DNA from: Salvelinus alpinus | Taxonomy: Eukaryota; Chordata; Actinopteri; Salmoniformes; Salmonidae | DNA: 64,000 nucleotides | Direction: 5' to 3' | Assembly (NCBI RefSeq): GCF_045679555.1 | Contig: NC_092094.1 | Coordinates: 32,916,655-32,980,654, forward strand | In this document: positions 22,046 through 33,546 of the stretch, piece by piece | How positions within the stretch are numbered: position 1 is the stretch's first letter | How the letters are laid out: the number at the start of each line of letters is the position of its first letter | Notes under the pieces: model-generated | What the model was told of the DNA's origin: nothing | Database searches by the model: none | What the model saw: the letters and a program-made list of their open reading frames with translations, nothing else | Position numbers and translations under genes: made by a program

Positions 22046-23430
22046 GTTTTAGAACAAATCAAATTGTATTTGTCACATGTGCCGAATACAACAGGTGTAG
22101 ACCTTGCAGTGAAATGCTTACTTACAAACCCTTAACCAACAATGCAGTTTAAGAAAATCCCCCAAAAAGTAAGAGACAAGAAAAACAAATCATTAAAGAG
22201 CAGCGGTAAATAACAATAGTATAATATAATAATAATATACAGGGGGTACCGGGGGGTAAAATGAGGTAAAACTGATTTAAGTTTCCCTGCATTAAAGTCC
22301 CCAGCCACTAGGGCGCCACCTGTGGATGAGCGTTTTCCTATTTTAGCGGAATACAGCTCATTGAGTGCGGTTTTAGTGCCAGCCTCGGTCTGTGGTGGTA
22401 TGAAGACAGCTACGAAAAATACAGATGAATACTCTAGATAGATAGTGTGGTCTACAGCTTATCATGAGATACTCTACCTCAGGCGAGCAAAACCCTGAGA
22501 CTTCCTTAGATATCGTGCACCAGCTATTGTTAAGACACAGAACGGGGGCCGTTCCGTGTCTTAACAGAGGCTGCTGTTCTGTCCTGCCGATAGTGTATAA
22601 CCCGCAAGCTGTATGTTCTTAATGTCGTCGTTCAGCCACGACTCGGTGAAACATAAGTTATTACAGTTTTTAATGTCCCGTTGATAGGATATACAGTACG
22701 TGCTTTCAGTTTGTCCCATTTGTTTCCCAGCGATTGAACGTTAGCTAGCAGAACGGAAGGCAAGGGCATATTAGCCACTCGTCGCCTGATCCTCACAAGG
22801 CATCCTGAAACCTACGTGTCAGGACCCGGTGTGAGAAACAGTCACAAATAGTCGGCAGAACCCAGAAGATGAGGCAGACACAGCAGTACTAGAGACGGTG
22901 GTTTAATCAAGGTAAAAGATCTTCAGGCAAAATATATAAATCCACAACGTCAAAAGTAAAGCCAAGAGAAAAAATGAATATCCTCCAAAATACAATGAAA
23001 ATCCACAAAGTGGTAAGAACAGCAGGGAAAAAACAACCTCAAATGACTAATCAAAAATAAACAAGAACAAAACCAGAGTACCTCAGGAAAATCCAACTAG
23101 AGAAAAATATGTTCACAGCATGGCTGGGGCTGGGTGCTAACATACAAACACAGAGCAAAGAACTGATGAACACTAAGGGTTTAAATACCTACAAGGAAAT
23201 GAGGCACAGGTGCAAACAATAACTAGAACAAGGGAAAAACAAAAGGTTCAAAAAGGCGCAATGGGGGCATCTAGTGACCAAAACCTGAATAGTCCTGGCC
23301 AAAACCTGACACTACGTTTCCTTTTCAAGTGAATCACGGGGATCTGGGCCTGGGCGGGTGTCCGTAGTATATCCCTCAAGTCCGACTCATTGAAGAAGAA
23401 CTCCTCGTCCAATTTGAGGTGAGTAATCCC
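22046..23430 (-). mobile_element. Non-LTR retrotransposon, deleted, with endonuclease remnant
   Basis: The minus strand ends with the tail complementary to AAATCAAATTGTATTTGTCACATGTG. Next to it (22262-22640) is an endonuclease remnant: NDDIKNIQLAGYTLSAGQNS, FIPPQTEAGTKTALNELY and LVAGDFNAGKLKS, in several frames with stops. The RT region is deleted between the 3' UTR and the endonuclease. A solo LTR (22817-23311) interrupts it; more of its 5' sequence lies at 23317-23430. Confidence 0.75.
22817..23311. mobile_element. Solo LTR, 495 bp
   Basis: Begins TGTCAGGACC, ends AACCTGACA, and is flanked by the 5-bp TSD CTACG at 22812-22816 and 23312-23316. TG...CA ends plus a 5-bp TSD are the signature of an LTR left by recombination between the two LTRs of a retroelement. 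The family is not identified. Confidence 0.8.
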
Positions 23431-23469
23431 AGTTCTGATGTCCAGAAGCTATTTTCTGTCATTAGAGAC

Positions 23470-23690
23470 GGTAGCAGCAGCATTATGTACAAAACAAGTT
23501 ACAAACAACACGCAAAGCACCCCCACACCATACCAGCTCCTCCTCCATGCTTTACGGTGGGAAATATACATGCGGAGATCATCCGTTCACCCACACCACG
23601 TCTCACAATGACAGAGCGGTTGGAATCATATGCTGTGATGGTTGAGCTGGAGAAAGAAACGGTGGTCAATGTTGACAGGCTCATATAGTA
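23470..23690 (-). pseudogene. Tc1 transposase fragment next to pdp2
   Basis: The minus strand reads DSNRSVIVRRGVGERMISAC and [14 protein letters not shown], the middle of a Tc1 transposase like that at 59795-59930. No ends are recognised. It replaces the region where earlier pdp2 coding sequence would be expected. Confidence 0.75.
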
Positions 23691-23880
23691 TAATTACCTC
23701 TGCATGTACTCTTATATGACTGTCTAATCATTATCCATCTCATGGTCTCTAGATCCTGATGCCTCGTTTGAAGATGTGAGGTTCAAGTGGATCCGTAAGC
23801 TGCGGCAGAGTGTTCTGGAAAGCCTGGAGTCTGGAGCAGACCTGGACTCTCTAAACCTCTACCAGTACAACCTGCCCAAC

Positions 23881-24010
23881 TAAAAGAGGTAGATGCACTA
23901 TTGTAAAGTGGTTGTTCCACTTGGTATCATAAGATGAATGCACCAATTTGTAAGTCGCTCTGGATAAGAGCGTCTGCTAAATGACTTAAATGTAAATGTA
24001 ATGTTAAATG
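23881..24010 (+). mobile_element. SINE-tail insertion inside pdp2 coding sequence
   Basis: It reads GTAAGTCGCTCTGGATAAG then GCGTCTGCTAAATGACTTAA and ends with TAAATG repeats, the 3' end of a tRNA SINE with an RSg-1/L2-type tail. It separates the Asn codon at 23878-23880 from TACCTGAGC at 24011. No GT..AG pair brackets it, so it cannot be removed as a clean intron. Confidence 0.8.
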
Positions 24011-24157
24011 TACCTGAGCCCGCCCTACCTGGACATGATGCCCCAGCTGACCGATCACAGGCTGCGACCGCAGGACCGCTTCCTGATGATCCTGACCTCT
24101 GACGGGCTGTGGGACGAGATGACCTCTGAGGGGGCAGTGCGAATGGTGGACGGTAGG

Positions 24158-25734
24158 GTGAGTGCGAGAGAGACGGGATGCTTTGTGTGTGTGGGTGTGG
24201 TGGGTGTTCGTTTGTGTGCGAGGGCTGTGGGACAAACCACTAGTCGGCGGTGTCATGACTGTCCTGTGAGGATCCGAATATGTCAGATCAGCTTGGCAAT
24301 GGATGACAGTAACCAGACCTTCTCTAACCCACAGAAGAGGGGAGGAGGGAACTGGGCTGGGTTGACAGCTCACTCCTGTTGTAAATTAGAAGAGAAGAAG
24401 ACTCTCTCTCCCACTCCAGTATTAACCAAAGGAATGTTCTTTGTAACAGAGGTTTCCCGCCAAAACTCTTAAAATGCTCTAAAGTGAATACTGGAACAAT
24501 ATTTCTAACATACAAACATGGGGAATGATCTGAATAGATCTAAAGAATAATCATGTCATATGGGTTGTCATTTTGTGATGTCATCCAAATTTGAAATATA
24601 AACAATTATGAAAGTATTTTTGTTAAAATATGAACGCGATTTTAGGAGTGATAATAAAATGTGTCTCCTATAAACTTACAGTAAGTAAGTAGCCACGCCC
24701 CGAGTGAGGTCAGAGAGCGTGTTAGCCTAACGGAACCATCCCTGTCAGCCAGATTGCATAAAAGGATTGGTAAAGAAATTAACATTTAGACCAGAAAAGC
24801 GCTTCACGCTTCACGTAGCTACACATTTGAAATGGTTGGAACTTTGAACTTCAACACTAGGTGAAGAAAATAAACTCACCTCCCAGACCAGGAAAGACGG
24901 GGAGCTGCAGCCCATGTCTAAAGTGGTTTGAACTCTTCCAAGGAGGATCGTCCAGAGTGAAGAACAGTAGAAGACGGGAAAGGGGTGACACCTTTCGGAC
25001 AATCAGAGCCATACAAGCGTGCCGCTGAAAGTCCCATCACCCTTTCTAGGGAGGGCTGGTTCCGACAGAGATCCACGACAAACGAAGGCATTCACTCGTA
25101 AATACATTCAAGATTTCTTACTTCAAACTTGCGGCGGTTTGTGTGCAAAGTATATGATTACTGTGAAAATAGTTTCTAAAAAGTATCAATGATAAGTTTC
25201 TCTTTCTCTCTCTCTCTCAACCTCTCCATGTCGTTGTGTACAAAGCCAACATATTGTGTCAGTCCGCTAGGGACATTTTCCTAATGTATTAAGTGTGTAT
25301 GTTTCTTCTGTGTTATTATTTAGTTAGCTAGTAAAAAAATAATTAAACCAATTTGTGTAATACTGAATCATATGTAGGGTTGGGTTTTTTGCAGATGCAG
25401 GAGGTTACGACTGTTCAGAATTATAATATGATAATAGGTTATGATTAATATGTTAAATGTTTTACAGATGTGATAGGTAAAGACCTTTAGAGTTTACTTC
25501 GGGAGATGGTAATGCTATAAACAACTGCTCTCGTGGTGCCCCAAGTTAATTGTTAAATGATTAATTTAATCGGGTAACAGATAAACATAGTTAGTTGATT
25601 CGATAAATAACAGTCATCAGATTAACGAAAGTACAGTCACGACAGCGGGAACTTCAAAAAATTGTGTGTCTGTGTTTTGTCCATGTGCATTTATCCTTTT
25701 ATCAGTTCTCATCTACTAAACTGTTGTCCTGCAG
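24158..25734 (+). other. Intron of the pdp2 remnant
   Basis: GTGAGT at 24158 and CTGCAG before 25735. No repeats of known type, no further exon seen. Confidence 0.6.
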
Positions 25735-26491
25735 GCTCCAGTCTCCCCGACTGAGAGACAGTTGAAGCTGGGCCAGAGACAAGAGCTGCTGCTGAAACGC
25801 TGTGCCAGCGCCATGCCCATCCTGGACCCCAACGCTGCCACACCTCATCAGACATGCCCTGGGCACAGGGGAGTACGGAGAGCTCTGCCAGGAAAGACTG
25901 GCATCCATGTTGGCTCTGCCTGAGGACCTGGCACACATGTATAGAGATGATATCATAGCTACTATGGTTTACCTCAACTCTGATCTCGCCAAACAACACA
26001 GGTAACACAGGTGGACACACAGACACAGACTATATAACAGCTTCTGGGGTTTATCTTAACATAGCCACAGCTAGCACATATAGACGGCCCGACACACATT
26101 AATTCACTCTCTCTCACACACACACACACACACTTATTCACAAAATTGTTAGCTAAGGTGGTTGACCTCGACATATACACACACACACATTTCATGAAAC
26201 TTGTTTACTTTACCCCAGGGGGTGAAAACGTGTTGTGTACATAGACCTAAAGCTTGAATACTGTTTGCAGAAAAACAGTGAGTGGCATTGTATTAGTGTT
26301 TTTCAGGTTGTTGAAGACATGAGGTACTGTTTTAGCTTGAAATCCCTACTACATGTTGGTAAATAACCATGTTGTACACACAATGAAAACCTTTGTTGTG
26401 TAGTTTACAATAATGTATGTAAGCTGATGTTTGTGTGTGTGTTTGTGTTTTCTCCTACATAGTCACCACGGTCCCAAAGCTGACACGACCT

Positions 26492-26680
26492 GGGGTGGCA
26501 GGTAGCCTAGTGGTTAGCGCGTTGTAACCGAAAGGTTGTTGGATCGAATCCCGAGCTGACAAGGTAAAAATCTGTCGTTCTGCCCCTGAACAAGGCAGTT
26601 AACCCACTGTTCCCCGGTAGGCTGTTATTGTTAATAAGAATTTGGTCTTAACTGACTTGCCTAGTTAAAAATAAAAATGT
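26492..26680 (+). mobile_element. HpaI-type tRNA-derived SINE
   Basis: Head GGCAGGTAGCCTAGTGGTTA (A box), TTGGATCGAATCCCGAGC (B box), CTGAACAAGGCAGTTAACCC (contains the HpaI site GTTAAC) and tail TTAACTGACTTGCCTAGTTA. Well preserved. Confidence 0.9.
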
Positions 26681-26699
26681 GTTTCACTAGACTAGTAGT

Positions 26700-27700
26700 A
26701 CCAAACTTGACCATAGTTTAAATAAATAATATTTTCATATGAACTCTCTGGTGCACTTCCTCACTTTATACTGTCCGATAAAATCCTTAATATATTTTCC
26801 TGAGTATATTTTTTATGACTTCATGTTAGCCGGTGTTAGTTTGCTAAAACTGCTATGTACCTTATTTTGACCAGATATGCTGACAATCTACGGTCCACAA
26901 ACTGTGTGAAGGTTTCATTGTTATTGACACATGAAGTTTATATACATGTGTAATGCCGAGTTCACAGCAATTCCATTTAGATTAGTCAGATCAGGGGAGG
27001 AACTGAAATTGCCATTGTTTTCTGTGGAGGTTCTTTTCAAATCATGAATTTAACTTGAAATTAAAGCCAGTCAAAATGTCTTAATAGTTGTAACTCAATG
27101 AAAGTGAGTTAAAATTGAGTTTTCCTCTGTTTTCCTTTTTATGCTCACTTCGTCCACAGCGTTTCTTTAGTATAATTAACATTATGGAGCTGAGGCTGGA
27201 GGAAGTTTACTTTTTAGTCAAACACATGTCTGTACTGTCAATATTTTAAGTCACAATGTACCATCTTCTGTTTGAAAAAAGGACATTTAGTAAATTAAGT
27301 GATTCCCTTCACAATAGGTAAATAAGGCCTTGCTTTCAGCTTCGAATGGAGATTTAGAGATTTGTTATTGACTCAACAATTATCTTCCTGCACCACCTCC
27401 ACTACTTTTGGTATCTTGGGCTACTTGTTTCATGCACAAGGTGAATATAAAATGAACTTTTATTTTACGTTTTCGATTGGAAATAATGGAACTTTTTAGA
27501 TGCTTTACATTTGGAAAAATGTGTAAACAGGAAGCGGTTTGTCAAGATCTGATAAAACCGTGCAGGATGTGCCAGATAAAACAACCTACTTTTCATAGAT
27601 ATTTACACACTAGGTTTCCATTGACCCAGGTTTATTCGACAAAAGCAATGTAGCAACAAACTAAAAAATCCTTGCGACATGTGTAACGGAAACAAACAGC
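26700..27700. other. No gene recognised
   Basis: AT-rich; may contain the pdp2 3' UTR at its left side. About 27480-27700 (GGTTTCCATTGACCCAGG) looks like an unnamed repeat interrupted by the LINE that follows. Confidence 0.3.
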
Positions 27701-27754
27701 AGATAAGTTAAACAGATCACCGACCATTTCCAATCCCACCGTACGTTCTCCGCT

Positions 27755-28885
27755 ATGCAATCTAGTTTCAGAGCTGGTCACGGGTGCACCTCAGCCACGC
27801 TCAAGGTCCTAAACGATATCATAACCGCCATCAATAAAAGGCAATACTGTGCAGCCATATTCATAGACCTGGCCAAGGCTTTCGACTCTGTCAATCACCA
27901 CATTCTTATCGGCAGACTCAACAGCCTTGGTTTTTTAAATGACTGCCTCGCCTGGTTCACCAACTACTTCTCAGACAGAGTTCAGTGTGTTAAATCGGAG
28001 GGCCTGTTGTCCGGACCTCTGGCAGTCTCTATGGGGGTGCCACAAGATTCAATTCTCGGGCTGACTCTCTTCTCTGTATACATCAATGATGTCGCTCTTG
28101 CTGCTGGTGATTCTCTGATCCACTTCTACGCAGACGACACCATTCTGTATACTTCTGGCCCTTCTTTGAACATTGTGTTAACTAACCTCCAAACAAGCTT
28201 CAATGCCATACAACTCTCCTTCCGTGGCCACCAACTGCTCTTAAATGCAAGTAAAACTAAATGCATACTCTTCAACCGATCGCTGCCCGCACCTGCCCAC
28301 CCATCCAGCAACACTACTCTGGACGGTTCTGACTTAGAATATGTGGACAACTACAAATACCTAGGTGTCTGGTTAGACTGTAAACGCTCCTTCCTGACTC
28401 ACATTAAGCATCTCCAATCCAAAATTAAATCTAGAATCGGGTTCCTATTTTGCAACAAAGCATCCTTCACTCATGCTGCCAAACATACCCTCGTAAAACT
28501 GACTATCCTACCAATTCTTGACTTCGGCAATGTCATTTATAAAATAGCCTCCAACACTTGTAACACTTGCAAATTGTATGCAGTCTATCACAGTGCCATC
28601 CATTTTGTCACCAAAGCCCCATATGCTACCCACCACTGCAACCTGTATGCTCTCGTTGGCTGGCCTTCGCTTCATATTCGTCGCCAAACCCACTGGCTCT
28701 ATAAGTCTTTGCTAGGTAAAGCCCCGCCTTATCTCAGCTCACTGGTCATCATAGCAGCACCCACCCATACCACGTGCTCCAGCAGGTATATTTCACTGGT
28801 CACCCCCAAAGCCAATTCCTCTTTGGCCGCCTTTCCTTTCAGTTCTCTGCTGCCAATGACTGGAACGAATTGCAAAAATCACTGA
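27755..28885 (+). pseudogene. LINE reverse transcriptase, C-terminal two thirds
   Basis: One open frame of 376 residues starts inside the RT domain: SSFRAGHGCTSATLKVLNDI, then motif A AIFIDLAKAFDSVNH, motif B MGVPQDSILGLTLFSVYIND, motif C FYADDTILY, NASKTKCILF, then YKYLGVWLDCKRSFLTH and the C-terminal domain. The usual Gly in GVPQGS is Asp here (PQDS). Near the C-terminus (SNDWNELQ would be expected) the frame slips: LPMTGTNCKNH ends at 28885, while the in-family reading AANDWNELQKSLKLETHIS continues in the frame of 28774-28965. There is no endonuclease domain, so this is a truncated dead copy, although open for unusually long. Confidence 0.85.
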
Positions 28886-29173
28886 AGCTGGAGACTCATA
28901 TCTCTCTCACTAACTTTAAGCATCAGCTGTCAGAGCATCTTACAGATCATTGCACCTGTACATAGCCCATCTGTAAATAGCCCATCAAACTACCTCATCC
29001 CCATATTGTTATTTATTTATTTTTTCTCCTTTGCACCTCAGTATTTCTACTTGCACATTCATCTTCTGCATATCTATCACTCCAGTGTTTAATTGCTATA
29101 TTGTAATTACTTCGCCACTACGGCCTATTTATTGCCTTACCTCCCTAATCTTACCTCATTTGCACACACTGTA

Positions 29174-30778
<1,605 letters not shown>

Positions 30779-31272
30779 TATATAGACTTTTCTATTGTGT
30801 TATTGACTGTATGTTTGTTTATTCCATGTTTAACTCTGTGTTGTTGTTTGTGTCGCACTGCTTTGCTTTATCTTGGCCAGGTCACAGTTTTAAATCTGGC
30901 CTACCTGGTTAAATGAAAAAAATATATATATATAAGACACATTTTCATAAGATTCACAACATTTTTATCCGTTCGACATGGGCAGAATTTTATTTTGTCA
31001 AACTTTTGTGAGAAATTATGGTGTAAACTGTGTTTTTTGAGTAAATTATGAGGTAGAGGTAGACCTTAGACGGGCACGTGATGTAGGTTAATAATGTAGC
31101 TGTAAGCTCCACTACACATTTAATTCTAAAGGCCTACTGAGAGCAAAATGTTTTTTTTCTACTAAAAATACAATTTCTTTGCAGGACAAGGATTGTCCTG
31201 ACATTCAAACATGCCTGAACAGGGAGCAATAGTAGCCTAATAGCGTATTTTTGTAGGCACTGTGTCCACCAA

Positions 31273-31620
31273 GGTTCGTTGAACAAAACCTATGGGAAAA
31301 TTAATGGCGTTTTTGAATAAACGCCAAAAATAAGGTCTGTGGTAAACACAGGCTTAGTAGATCTTATACGTATTGTTTTATGATATACTCTTCATTAGCT
31401 AACGTCACTTTTTGGGAATTTTGACGCGTTTATGTAATTTAAAAAGCACAGAAATGCTTCATAAATCATAAAGGTCACGTTAACTGACTGATATTATCTC
31501 ATAAAACAAAACGTATAAGATCTCCTAAGCTTGTGTTATCCTCAGACCTTATTTCTGTCATTCGTCCGAAAACTATTCTTTCCCCATTCATTTTCACCAT
31601 AGGAATGGCTGAACGAACCG
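31273..31620. repeat. Palindromic MITE, about 350 bp
   Basis: 31331-31386 (AAGGTCTGTGGTAAACACAG, AGATCTTATACGTATTG) is the inverted match of 31494-31552. The outer parts GGTTCGTTGAACAAAACC and the complement GGTTCGTTCAGCCATTCC also pair. The arms are about 120 bp each, with loop 31390-31490. There is no open frame. Probably a non-autonomous DNA transposon. Confidence 0.75.
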
Positions 31621-32129
31621 TAGATAACTAATTTCCGTGTTTTAGGACTACAAGCTGGCGAACTCTATTTATTTGCCTTGCTTTTCTGGTTGGCTGGCAG
31701 GTTTCACCATCCAATTATTTCAGATATACATGAATAACAAGTTTCACCATGGCACGGACCGTGGCAATACATTGGCACATGATAATTATTAGAATATGTC
31801 AAATATTAGTCAATTATTGCATTCTATCCATGCTGGCTTTCGTGGGCTACAGATAGGTGGAAGGGCATAAAAGGCTGTCACCAATTTATTAATGCCTAAA
31901 TGAGTAATGGAAACACTTCACCCAGTACATTTGTATTTGACACTGTAAAGTTGTTGCTTTTTAAATTGTGAAGTCATTACCTCCAGCTGTTTTCATCGAC
32001 ACTAAATGGTTCAGTGGGAAATCACTCTAGTAGGCATCTATCTATTTTCTATGCGATGTTTGTAAATGTAGAAAAAAAAATCACTGGACAAGTTAATGAA
32101 ACATAGCTACTGACAGACTATCGTTATGA

Positions 32130-32317
32130 CTAGAGGCGTCACTACAAACCATGGTTCGATCTCGGGCTGTATCACAACCAGCCGGGAGTCCCATAGGCCG
32201 GTGCACAATTGGTCCAGCGTTGTCCAGGTTGGGGGAGGGGTTTGGCTGGGGTAGGCCGTCATTGTAAAATAAGAATTTGTTCTTAACTGACTTGCCTAGT
32301 TAAATAAAGGTTAAGTT
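32130..32317 (+). mobile_element. tRNA-derived SINE (Slm-like), head truncated
   Basis: It starts within the tRNA region (GAGGCGTCACTAC, GGTTCGATCTCGGGC), has a body with GGGAGTCCCATAGGCCGGTG and ends TTGCCTAGTTAAATAAAGGT. Same family as 12596-12802 but on the other strand. Confidence 0.85.
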
Positions 32318-32384
32318 TTTTTAATGAATAAACTGCAAAAGCAGCTGTAACTCTGGATAATTCCTCATTCGTGTTATATGAATT

Positions 32385-32418
32385 ACGTTTTAGTCATTGA
32401 ACAGAAGCTCTTATCCAG
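32385..32418 (-). mobile_element. Left half of a SINE split by the Gypsy element
   Basis: TTTTAGTCATTGAACAGAAG then CTCTTATCCAG, the tail of a tRNA SINE in minus orientation. The rest of the SINE is at 40776-40885 beyond the Gypsy element and the N gap. Confidence 0.8.
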
Positions 32419-33067
32419 TGTAACAGTACTCTTCTTGCGTTGTGTACAATCAATCCTCGACACGAACTCCAAAGTGTAGCACCAGTCATGGAGATTTATT
32501 CGCTGGTTTGGTGCTTGTTCACTGGGGCATGTAGTTACCAAAATAATACAATTACAATATAATATCTTTAACAATGTACCTGGTAGGAACAGCACAAAAT
32601 TGCACGTCATGCAATGCACGGCTCACCATCCAAACTCTGCACTCACGCACTGTACAAAATATATGAACCCCCCCCCACCAGACACAGTAAGTTGCTAGCT
32701 AGTACTGGCGGGAATTCTTTACAACCAAAATGCACAACCAATATTCTCCAAAAAACACTGCATCTTATGTGTGATGTTCGAATAACATTTACAAACACAT
32801 TTATATAAATTGTACACTTAAATCATCACTTGGGAGTATAAAAATCACTTTTGATGTACAGTGCTTTGCAACCAACAACTTACCGCTGGTTTGGTGCTTG
32901 TTCACTGGGACGATTCTAACTGAAACATCCTCCCTCGTAAGCAAGCTACGCAAACCAGCCAATAAGATGCCATGTTGAGTAGGTGAAGGCAAGACAAAAC
33001 TAAAACCAAAAACCCATTGGCTTAACAATAAAGTGGCAAGGGGAATCACCAATATAACCCTGTTACA
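32419..33067 (-). repeat. 3' LTR of the Gypsy element
   Basis: Read on the minus strand it begins TGTAACAGGG and ends CTGTTACA. A TATA-like TTTATATAAA lies near 32799-32810 and an AATAAA signal at 32495-32500 (both minus strand), in the order expected for U3 and R. Confidence 0.93.
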
Positions 33068-33078
33068 CTCCCCCCTAC
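33068..33078 (-). other. Polypurine tract (second-strand primer)
   Basis: GTAGGGGGGAG on the minus strand directly before the 3' LTR, the usual place for plus-strand priming of reverse transcription. Confidence 0.8.
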
Positions 33079-33546
33079 TGAATTCCACTTGCAAAGAAAA
33101 ATAATAAAAATACAAAACAGCACTGTGCAAACATACCAGATACAGAAACACTCAACATATGTACAGAATAATCCAGAGAAAAAAAATGGAGATATTTTTA
33201 TACTACCTAATAGAGAAACTAAAAGGTAAAGCTGTGTATATCAAGGATGCAGACCCTGCTTTAAATCAGTCACTAAATATTCCAGTCATTAGACTATTCT
33301 CCTTGAGAATTAGAGTGAAAAGCGGTTGATCAATCCCCTTAGCCCTCATAGGTAAACATGCCTGTTACATGTTAAGTACACTCAGTGACTTTAAAACATC
33401 CAAGTAATAAAATAAACTACCATAAGAGAGTTGATCATATCCGTCACATTACCAGCTTGCAACCTCTAATCATGGTCACAATGATGTAAAAGCAAAACAA
33501 ATAAAAGATGTCAATACCATTGACCCTCTATTCACATATTTAACCT

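Larger units (their letters stand above)
23753..26005 (+). pseudogene. pdp2: Pyruvate dehydrogenase phosphatase (PDP2-like), C-terminal remnant
   Basis: PDP is the mitochondrial PP2C-type phosphatase that reactivates pyruvate dehydrogenase; that role is family knowledge. Pieces seen: 23753-23880 (DASFEDVRFKWIRKLRQSVL to NLYQYNLPN), 24011-24157 (YLSPPYLDMMPQLTDHRLRP, LTSDGLWDEM, then a GTGAGT donor) and 25735-26005 after a CAG acceptor (APVSPTERQLKLGQ, IRHALGTGEYGE, LPEDLAHMYRDDI with the metal-binding Asp motif; stop TAA). The first two pieces belong to one exon but are separated by a 130-bp insertion with stops. In the last exon two bases are missing near 25840, which shifts the frame inside NAAT/LIRHA. 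The catalytic N-terminal two thirds are not found. TERB1 and PDP2 are neighbours in human 16q22.1. Confidence 0.82.

Noticed and set aside
23881..24010. Reading the pdp2 interruption as an intron
   Set aside because: No GT..AG pair fits the codon borders, and its sequence is a SINE tail.
32614..32808. 64-residue ORF repeated identically at 40218-40412
   Set aside because: It is LTR sequence read antisense; the repetition comes from the two LTRs.
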